DNA of 10,144 nt from Baffinella frigidus. Lineage: Eukaryota > Cryptophyceae > Cryptomonadales > Baffinellaceae. Below are positions 1-4,912 of this stretch, piece by piece. The notes beneath the pieces were generated by a model. It searched no databases and had not been told where the DNA came from. It saw only the letters and a list, made by a program, of their open reading frames with translations. Each line of letters begins with the position of its first letter. Within the stretch, counting starts at the first letter, position 1. The position numbers and the translations under genes were made by a program. The DNA is taken from the NCBI GenBank assembly GCA_026770585.1, contig MU646459.1:410215-420358 (forward strand), given 5' to 3'.

Positions 1-525
1 AAACCCGAAACCCCAAACTCTAGACCCAAAACCCTAAACCCTAAACCCGAAACTCTTAACCCTCAAACCTAAACTCTAAACCCTACCCCCACCACCCTCA
101 ACCATAAACAATAAACCCCAAACCATCAACCCTAAACCATAAACCCTGACCGTAAACCCTAAACCCTGAACCCTGAACCCTGAACCCTAAACCCTACACC
201 CTAAACCCTGAACCCTAAACCCTAAACCCTCAACCCTGAATCCTAAACGCCAAACCCTCAACCCTAGACCCCAAACCCTCAACCCTAAACCCTCAACCCT
301 CAACCCTCAACCCTAAAACCTGAACCCTAAACCATAAACCCTCAACCCTCAACCCTAAACCCTCAATCCTCAACCCTGAACCCTAAACCCCTAACCCTAA
401 ACCCTAAACCCCAAACCCTAAACCCTAAACCCTAAACCCTAAACCCTAAACCCTGAATCCCAAACCCTAAACCCCAAACACTAAACTCTCAACCCTAAAC
501 CTTGAACACTAAACCCTAAACCCTA
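1..525. repeat. Degenerate telomere-type repeat array (CCCTAAA)n
   Basis: Tandem heptamers of CCCTAAA with many variants (CCCTGAA, CCCTCAA, CCATAAA, CCCCAAA) fill the first 525 bases. The C-rich strand reads inward from the left edge, as expected at a left chromosome end with TTTAGGG telomeres. The cleanest run of CCCTAAA is roughly 402-455, while the outermost 130 bases are the most degenerate. That is the reverse of the usual gradient, so either the window does not start at the true terminus, or the consensus is poor at a contig end, or this is a subtelomeric or interstitial block. The array ends abruptly at the unique sequence starting with CTTTGCC. Confidence 0.95.
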
Positions 526-813
526 CTTTGCCTTCGAGGCTTGTTGCAAGGACCCACGACCGGCGACGTCAAGTGATCCGACAATGCCAACAATTCTTTT
601 TCAGCAGATCCTTTCTATGGAAAGGCGAGGTTTCTCCTATGTCGTGAGAAATCAAAACCAAAAGGACCTAAAGTTCCGAGGGGGCTTGGTGCTTGGTGCT
701 TTGTATTGCACTCACACCGCCGCTCACTTTTACCTCACCACAGAAGAGATGCAATTGTGACCCGGCAACGTCAAGGGGGGAGTGCAGCGTGTGTGGACGT
801 GCGATAGCGCATG

Positions 814-842
814 TACAGGGGTACCTCACATCAGAAAGCGCC
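814..842 (+). repeat. Copy 1 of a subtelomeric repeat
   Basis: This segment (beginning TACAGGGGTACCTC, ending AGAAAGCGCC) is related to 1085-1114 on the same strand and to 1175-1205 on the opposite strand. After the shared part it diverges and runs directly into the hairpin at 843-867. Three copies within 400 bases, in both orientations, point to a dispersed element or repeated local duplication and inversion. Confidence 0.6.
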
Positions 843-867
843 CGGCAGAGCCGTAGCGGCTCTGCCG
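843..867. repeat. Perfect 11-bp inverted repeat (hairpin)
   Basis: The arms CGGCAGAGCCG (843-853) and CGGCTCTGCCG (857-867) are perfect reverse complements separated by three bases (TAG). The palindrome is GC-rich and would form a stable stem in DNA or RNA. No gene or tract of T follows that would make it a recognisable terminator, and its role is unknown. Confidence 0.75.
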
Positions 868-1084
868 CACGCCGATCGTGGGCGGCTGCCCGATCCGTTA
901 GGTCCTTGGGTTCTTCGAGCTCCCAACATAGGCGGACACCGCAACTTGTTCTGCAGAAAAGTCATGCTTCCTTTCGGATCACACCCGACCAGCCCCTGCC
1001 TACACCACACGGTTAAATCTTTCGCAACAATACAAGAACCTACTCATGTTTTATCAGAACCCACACGCCTCTCGGGGCCTACGG

Positions 1085-1205
1085 TACAAGGGTACTTCGC
1101 TCAGCAGAAACGCCCCCCCCCATAGGATCACCACAGGGCCCTAGGCATATGCCTGCTGCAGGTTTCTGGGGGATGGCGCTTTCTTATGAGCGAGGCACCC
1201 CTGTA
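1085..1205. repeat. Head-to-head inverted repeat (copies 2 and 3)
   Basis: Copy 2 (1085-1114, plus) and copy 3 (1175-1205, read on minus as TACAGGGGTGCCTCGCTCAT then AAGAAAGCGCC) face each other across about 60 bases. The centre is rich in short palindromes: GGGCCC, CCTAGG, GGCATATGCC and CTGCAG. Read on the minus strand, copy 3 continues across this centre, so the minus copy is the longer one and copy 2 is truncated. The arrangement could be two insertions of a short non-autonomous element or a fold-back element. Open frames here (1128-1334 minus, 1149-1382 plus) appear to be translations of the repeat, not genes. Confidence 0.6.
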
Positions 1206-1863
1206 AGTGACAAGGCGCAGGGAGAGTGCATGTTGGCTGCAGTGAGAGGCCTTCTTGATACCAACATGACCACCACTACCCGGGAGGGCTATCTGGTCTA
1301 TCCAGGTAACCGCGGGCCTCTCGGGTCCGGCCATCTGTTGTCTAAAGGCATTTTGTTTCTTCTAAATTCTCTCCAAAAGTGAATGATTTTGGTACAAATT
1401 TTGAAAATGCGTTGGGGTGTTTCAAAAGGAATAACCCTCCCGCGTAGCATGCATCCCCCTCCCGAAAGGTTGCTACTACGCGGTTTTCAGTCCAGGGTTT
1501 AAAAAATCTCAACGATACCAGAGGCTTGGATTGGAGCCATTTTGGCGACTCTGCTGTAAAAAAGATAGGGTGTCTGCGGCCTTGTCCTCTAGGTACGGAG
1601 CAGAACTGGAAAAAATTGTCACTTGAACAAAATCCTAAAGCCTGAACGTCATCCCACCAGCCACCCGAAGTTTACCAGATTGATCTGGCCACCTGTAGTA
1701 AATTTCACAGAGAGTAAAGGCTGAGCCTAACTCTTGGTGAAACAAAATACTCAACTCCAACCCGATCTGGATCACTTCGGGCGGTGGTCCCGCGTAGTAA
1801 GTTTCAGCAGGACCCAGAGGGAGGTGACGCACAATTTACACCTAGCTCTCTCTCAGTCTTTTT
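1206..1863. other. Intergenic stretch without a convincing gene
   Basis: About 660 bases of mixed composition. Only short, overlapping open frames occur (for example 1635-1832 minus, 65 codons), with no recognisable motif and no consistent codon bias. The structures seen are the inverted repeat at 1440-1482, a third CCGCGTAGTA phrase near 1791, and isolated TTGGTGA words near 1734 that anticipate the cluster beginning at 1864. Confidence 0.5.
1440..1482. repeat. Inverted repeat CCGCGTAG / CTACGCGG
   Basis: CCGCGTAG at 1440-1447 pairs with CTACGCGG at 1475-1482, and the adjoining CA/TG positions extend the pairing with small imperfections. The loop contains a C-rich tract. The word CCGCGTAGTA recurs near 1791. 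No flanking gene makes it a terminator. Confidence 0.5.
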
Positions 1864-1941
1864 GGGCTCACCAATTTGGTGAGCCCGGACTTATAAACAA
1901 TTTGGTGACCAATTTGGTGAGCCAATTCATCTTGGTGAGCG
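1864..1941. repeat. Palindrome and iterated TTGGTGAGCC motif cluster
   Basis: A 23-base palindrome occupies 1864-1886, with perfect 11-base arms GGGCTCACCAA and TTGGTGAGCCC around one central T. Further copies or near copies of TTGGTGA(G)C follow near 1902, 1914 and 1932, so the motif occurs about four times in under 80 bases, with the palindrome supplying the opposite orientation. The spacing is irregular, so this is not a simple tandem repeat. It lies 80-160 bases downstream of the 3' end of the minus-strand RING gene. It may be a protein-binding cluster, a remnant of a mobile-element terminus, or part of 3' flanking structure. Confidence 0.6.
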
Positions 1942-2002
1942 GGACAGGAAACCGACCCGGCGTTCCTGGTCAAACAAATCCCGTTTTTTTTTCAGGGGCA
2001 AT

Positions 2003-2008
2003 TTTATT
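2003..2008 (-). terminator. Poly(A) signal AATAAA of the RING gene
   Basis: Read on the minus strand, AATAAA lies 15 bases beyond the TGA stop of the RING reading frame, followed by A-rich and T-rich sequence. It supports the minus strand as the sense strand and TGA as a genuine stop in this gene. Confidence 0.6.
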
Positions 2009-2022
2009 TTTTCAGGTCACCG

Positions 2023-3075
2023 TCACCCCCGATACTTTGACTCACCAACCCGAGATTTCACCACCCAGCTGCCCACCATGGAGTTGTGGGGTGCAGCGGC
2101 GATGGGCAATGCAGATGCGGTCCGGCGGCTGCTCGCATGCCGCGCGTACGCATCCTTGAGTGCAATCAACGAATCGCAGAGCGGGCCGTTGGCACACTTC
2201 CGCAGCTCGTACATACACCCAAAGCGAATATGCACCTCGTAGTCCTTCGCTTGCCCCACCCAGTCACACCACCCGGTCTCAGTTGATTTAGCTCCCCCGC
2301 AGGCGACGGGTGATGCATCGAGACCGCTTCCAGCAGGCGACGGGTGATGCATCGAGACCGCTTCCAGCGAGACCGCTTCCAGACCGTGACCAGCTGGCGA
2401 GACCGCTTCCAGACCGTGACCAGCTGGCGAGACCGCTTCCAGACCGTGACCAGCTGGCGAGACCGCTTCCAGACCGGGACCAGCTGGCGAGACCGCTTCC
2501 AGACCGGGACCAGCTGGCGAGACCGCTTCCAGACCGGGACCAGCTGGCGAGACCGCTTCCAGCTGCACCCTGCGGCGCTTGTCGCCAACCACCCCTACCC
2601 CCAAGCTGATAGTCGACGTCATCGCCTGGAGGAAGGCGGTCTCGTGGGGCTTCTGCATGCACGTGGACGCCAGCAAGTCCAACTGCGTTTGAAGGTCTTG
2701 GGTTCCCATGCAGATCGCATCTGCATACAGCTGCTGCTGTACGTCCCGCTGCGCCTCCGTCGGATGCTGCCCATGCTTGCAGCGCATCAGCAGCTTCCCG
2801 CTGATGTCAGCCTGGCTCTGAACATTGCACGTCGTCGTCATGTCCGAAGGCCGCTCGCACACCGGACACGCTTTCTTGAGATTCACGGTGGTAACGTAGC
2901 AACCATGGCAAACGATATGCCCTGCCATACAACCAGAGACCGGCGCGATCATGAAGCAGCTGCAGCTCGCACAGACACACTCGTCGGGAGGCGCCCGCAG
3001 CATCCAACGCGGTTCGATGCCCATGTTGACGTTGGTTCGTTCAATCCGATTTGATGGCCTTTCACGTGTCCGCAA
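2023..3075 (-). CDS. RING-finger protein with 10-residue tandem repeats
   Basis: A 350-residue reading frame with no visible intron. Near the N terminus is a C3HC4-type RING: C35-x2-C38, C49, H53, C56-x2-C59, C70-x2-C73, with three residues rather than one between C49 and H53. RING domains bind two zinc ions and usually act in E3 ubiquitin ligases; that role is inferred from the family. Residues 77-170 are polar and probably helical and end in a basic patch (KRRRVQ). Residues 172-231 are six copies of a 10-residue unit, LEAVSPAG(P/H)G, then partial copies. The C-terminal 100 residues (CMYELRKCANGPLC region) match nothing I recognise. The first ATG is at 3075; an in-frame ATG at 3024 (MGIEPRW) is an equally good start. 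AATAAA lies 15 bases past the stop. The gene diverges from the MYND gene. An ankyrin-like frame lies antisense to its 3' part. Fairly sure of the gene, unsure of the last third. Confidence 0.75.
   Translation of the reverse strand: MRTRERPSNRIERTNVNMGIEPRWMLRAPPDECVCASCSCFMIAPVSGCMAGHIVCHGCYVTTVNLKKACPVCERPSDMTTTCNVQSQADISGKLLMRCKHGQHPTEAQRDVQQQLYADAICMGTQDLQTQLDLLASTCMQKPHETAFLQAMTSTISLGVGVVGDKRRRVQLEAVSPAGPGLEAVSPAGPGLEAVSPAGPGLEAVSPAGHGLEAVSPAGHGLEAVSPAGHGLEAVSLEAVSMHHPSPAGSGLDASPVACGGAKSTETGWCDWVGQAKDYEVHIRFGCMYELRKCANGPLCDSLIALKDAYARHASSRRTASALPIAAAPHNSMVGSWVVKSRVGESKYRG
2078..2242 (+). other. Ankyrin-like short frame antisense to the RING gene 3' end
   Basis: A 54-codon frame starts with an ATG in good eukaryotic context (CCCACCATGG). 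Its first 20 residues, MELWGAAAMGNADAVRRLLA, fit the first helices of an ankyrin repeat (A-A-x-x-G-x-x-x-x-V-x-x-L-L). After that the match fades and the frame stops at TAG. It lies opposite the last part of the RING reading frame. It could be a first exon of an ankyrin gene, a remnant of one, or a chance antisense resemblance. I cannot decide, and the minus strand has the better gene structure. Confidence 0.25.
2301..2368. repeat. 34-bp direct repeat inside the RING gene
   Basis: Two nearly identical copies (2301-2334 and 2335-2368) of a unit containing GGCGACGGGTGATGCATCGA. Because 34 is not a multiple of three, the same DNA is read in two frames within the protein: one copy contributes MHHPSPAG and the other DASPVACGG. 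Gain or loss of one copy would shift the frame of the C-terminal 100 residues. Confidence 0.75.
2371..2563. repeat. 30-bp coding minisatellite, six full units
   Basis: Six full 30-base units starting at 2371, 2401, 2431, 2461, 2491 and 2521, plus a partial seventh to about 2563. The first three units carry ACCGTGAC and the last three ACCGGGAC, which gives the His/Pro difference in the encoded 10-residue repeat. Being a multiple of three, copy-number change keeps the RING frame. The lack of stops in other frames of the unit also creates long spurious open frames on both strands. Confidence 0.95.
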
Positions 3076-3307
3076 TTCCGTACAAATTTAGTCAACGAAT
3101 AAGACAGTCATTTGAGGAATGGCTCTAATGCAAGACAGTCATCTCAGGAATGGCTCCAATATCAATTGTAATATCAATTGTAAACAAGACAGTCATCTCA
3201 GGAATGGCTCCAATATCAATTCAACGTCTTTTTCATCCACACGTGACCACCCTTTTCTGTCAACCAAGGACGGGGCGTGGGTCGACTGGGCGCGCCTTGT
3301 CGTCCCC
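3076..3307. promoter_or_regulatory. Divergent promoter region between RING and MYND genes
   Basis: The 232 bases between the start codons of the minus RING gene and the plus MYND gene must hold both promoters if the starts are right. It is AT-richer than its flanks. A G-box-type CACGTG occurs at 3240-3245, and another at 3063-3068 just inside the RING start. The middle is occupied by the direct repeats at 3101-3221. No clear TATA box is seen for either gene. Confidence 0.4.
3101..3221. repeat. Direct repeats in the divergent promoter
   Basis: A roughly 36-base unit beginning AAGACAGTCATCTCAGGAAT occurs at 3132-3167 and 3186-3221, with a diverged copy at 3101-3129. Between the two good copies is a 12-base tandem duplication (AATATCAATTGT twice). 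The spacing is irregular at 31 and 54 bases. Conserved copies in a promoter could be duplicated binding sites or simple local duplication. Confidence 0.75.
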
Positions 3308-4151
3308 ATGACTACCAGGTTCCTCGTTCTCGAATGTGCGCACTGTGACAAGACGACCCTCGAGCCAGGGGAAATTCCGGATGCGACCAACATCTTGCAC
3401 AGAATGAAACGGTGTTCCATGTGCTTGTGAACGTTCTACTGCAACACGGAGTGCCAGACAGCACACCGGCGGAAACACAAGAAGGTGTGCACCCACCCGA
3501 GAGGGTGTACATACAGCCACGCCGCGCCCGTGCCATCCCCTCCGCTGCCCGGGTGTGTTCTTGGCCAGCCCTGGCTGCCAGCCATGGCTGCCCGGGTGTG
3601 TTCTTGGCCAGCCATGGCTGCCAGCCATGGCTGCCCGGGTGTGTACTTGGCCAGCCATGGCTGCCAGCCATGGCTGCCCGGGTGTGTTCTTGGCCAGCCC
3701 TGGCTGCCAGCCCTAGCTGCCCGGGTGTGTTCTTGGCCAGCCCTGGCTGCCAGCCATGGCTGCGGGCAGCGTACGTGCGTGTGGAGGGCATGAGGCTGAA
3801 GCGTCGGGCGTTCGGCAGGTGTGTAAAGAGGCTGAGCAGGGAGCCCAAGCGCCATTCATGGTCGCCTTGAACGTCAAGCACGACGCACCCCTCTTTGACC
3901 CCATCGAGTTCATAGCGATGATCGTATCAAGCGAACATGTCGAAGTGATCCCCGGGTATGGGTTCACGCTCTCCTTCAAAATCATGAGCACTGGTTTCTC
4001 GGGGGAGCTCAAAGTGCTTGAGCAGTGCACGAAGAAGGGGATGCTTGAAACTATCATCGACTGGAGTGCCGTGGATGACGCCGCGCCATTCCAGCTGACT
4101 ACAGGCGTACACAACGTGGTGTTGATGAGGGGTGCGATATGGCATTTGTAG
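3308..4151 (+). CDS. MYND zinc-finger protein, two exons, in-frame TGA
   Basis: Exon 1 is 3308-3484 and exon 2 is 3819-4151, joined in phase 0 to give 169 codons before a TAG. Residues 10-61 form a MYND finger with all eight ligands: C10-x2-C13, C36-x2-C39, C45-x3-C49, H57-x3-C61. The last ligand, C61, is the second codon of exon 2. MYND fingers usually mediate protein-protein contacts. Codon 41 is TGA (3428-3430), between C39 and C45, with both flanks fitting the family, so the product is truncated unless the codon is read through, recoded or is an error. Exon 2 (HVEVIPGYGFTLSFKI region) encodes a beta-rich tail of unknown function. The upstream frame extends to an ATG at 3119, but that part is promoter repeat, so I prefer ATG 3308. 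The gene converges on the ankyrin gene. An AGTAAA at 4159 may be its poly(A) signal. Confidence 0.7.
3485..3818 (+). other. Intron of the MYND gene
   Basis: The 334-base intron starts GTGTGC after AAGAAG and ends GGCAG before GTGTGTAAAG. It is placed because it joins the histidine end of the MYND finger to a frame beginning Val-Cys, giving HKK-VCKEAEQ. Both boundaries carry GTGTG, and the donor itself would also be read as Val-Cys. If the intron is retained, the finger is still completed, and translation then enters the repeat in the same frame until a stop near 3790. The donor is a poor match to the usual GTRAGT consensus. Confidence 0.65.
3548..3762. repeat. 43-bp minisatellite in the MYND intron, five units
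   Basis: Units begin at 3548, 3591, 3634, 3677 and 3720, each starting CCCGGGTGTGT and containing one or two CAGCCATGGCTGCC-like segments; the last unit is slightly degenerate. The period is not a multiple of three, so open frames through the array rotate with each unit, and several long false open frames arise on both strands. Each unit carries both a GTGTGT donor-like and a GGCCAG acceptor-like word. Confidence 0.95.
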
Positions 4152-4224
4152 AAATGAGAGTAAAGCCGTGCGTTCAAAACCAAGGATAAGCCCAAGTCGC
4201 ATGGCCTGTCAATCGCCTGTGTCT

Positions 4225-4676
4225 CTACCTTGTGTGGTGTCCTCCCCCGAAGAAGCCGGCCGGACTTAAGCCAAGACTGTGATTTCTGTGAAACCATTCC
4301 TTGAACTTAGACAATTCCGCCTGATCCACACTGACATGGTTCAAATCGGCACCCGCTATATAGAACGCAGAGACAATGTCCATGCGCCCCTTTCGAAGCG
4401 CATGAGCCATGTTGGTCTCACCCTTTAGAACTATATCGACTGAGAACCCACATTCTCAAACTAGACTTATAATTTTGTTCTCCATGTCTCTCTTCCCTGA
4501 AAGTATCGCACAGAATAGGTCATTAAACATCTCATCAAGTTGTTCTTGCGTCACTGTATTCATGAAATGGTGTTTTTTTTTCCCCATGTTCTCCACCGCT
4601 CCACCATCTGCTGCCAGTTACCAGTTTTAGCCAACTTCTCCACTTCATCGAAGTCTAGACCGTTTAGTTCGTACAT
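4225..4676 (-). pseudogene. Ankyrin-repeat protein, frameshifted and interrupted
   Basis: Read on the minus strand, ATG at 4676 opens a frame (MYELNGLDFDEVEKLAKTGN) that meets a stop soon after an A9 run (4573-4581). A single extra A would join it to the frame from ATG 4563 (MNTVTQEQLDEMFNDLF). That frame reaches an in-frame TGA at 4456-4458, just before CGFSVDIVLKGETNMAHALR. The sequence around the TGA fits an ankyrin repeat (IISLV-stop-ECGFSVD), and the next repeat is clear: GETNMAHALRKGRMDIVSAF followed by GADLN. The frame closes with TAG after GGGHHTR. Ankyrin repeats form protein-binding helical stacks. Two lesions suggest a decaying gene. Alternatively, the A9 shift is a homopolymer sequencing error and the TGA is recoded or part of an unrecognised intron. 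It converges with the MYND gene and diverges from the second RING gene. Confidence 0.6.
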
Positions 4677-4693
4677 AAAACGTAAGTATGTAC
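4671..4693. repeat. Short inverted repeat GTACATA / TATGTAC
   Basis: Perfect 7-base arms at 4671-4677 and 4687-4693 are separated by nine bases and overlap the start codon of the ankyrin gene on the minus strand. The right arm also overlaps a GTAAGTATG donor-like sequence on the plus strand (4682-4690). It may be a small binding site, or chance. Confidence 0.4.
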
Positions 4694-4912
4694 AAAGAGT
4701 CTCTTTTATATGATATCGGTACTACACTCATCTATATTTAAACCAAAATCACCACAAGTAAAAAGATAGAACCAACCACCGCTCCATCCCCCACAGCAGA
4801 TTAATTTACCGTCTCTTTACCTACAGCAGATCAGCTTACCGCTAGCTCCATCCACTTTCTACACTTTCTTGTGTCGCACTTTCAGGGGACAACTCCTGAC
4901 TCAGAGAGCGAT
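4677..4912. promoter_or_regulatory. Divergent promoter and possible 5' UTR intron
   Basis: This AT-rich region separates the minus-strand ankyrin gene from the plus-strand RING-like gene. A perfect TATAAAA is read on the minus strand at 4710-4704, and TATATTTAAA is read on the plus strand near 4733. A textbook donor, GTAAGTATG (4682), and a pyrimidine-rich stretch ending in CAG (4885) could bound a 204-base 5' UTR intron for the plus gene. A phrase ACAGCAGAT...TTACCG is present twice (about 4794 and 4823). Confidence 0.4.

Larger units (their letters stand above)
526..1084. other. Subtelomeric stretch without a convincing gene
   Basis: About 560 bases follow the telomeric array. Open frames of 104-107 codons exist at 693-1016 and 811-1125 on the plus strand, but they overlap each other, show no recognisable domain and cover repeat and hairpin sequence. 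They look incidental. The only structures seen are the hairpin at 843-867 and one copy of a repeat at 814-842. A short phrase GCGACGTCAAG (about 564) recurs as GCAACGTCAAG (about 765), suggesting old local duplication. Confidence 0.5.

Noticed and set aside
693-1382. Short frames of 68-107 codons in the subtelomeric stretch
   Set aside because: They overlap one another, cover hairpins and repeats, and show no domain or codon bias.
2166-2662. Two further minus-strand frames (140 and 124 codons) through the RING repeats
   Set aside because: They are frame shadows of the same repeat array; neither includes the RING finger.
2344-3054. 236-codon plus-strand open frame opposite the RING gene
   Set aside because: It exists because the 30-bp repeat lacks stops in this frame. 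It has no domain, and the minus strand has an intact RING, a good start and a poly(A) signal.
3548-3762. CRISPR array at the 43-bp repeats (also 8601-8772)
   Set aside because: Units are contiguous with no unique spacers, the genome is eukaryotic, and there are no cas genes.
3412-3870. Plus-strand 152- and 102-codon frames over the same array
   Set aside because: They are made of the repeat (PWLPAMAARV-type units). The second is only the retained-intron continuation of MYND exon 1.
3260-3881. Long minus-strand frames over the MYND intron (up to 189 codons)
   Set aside because: They are translations of the 43-bp minisatellite in rotating frames, antisense to a gene with a recognisable zinc finger and splice sites.
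3428-4151. Selenoprotein call for the MYND gene
   Set aside because: No SECIS structure could be recognised by eye, and the position is not a known catalytic or Cys site. It is kept only as one hypothesis.
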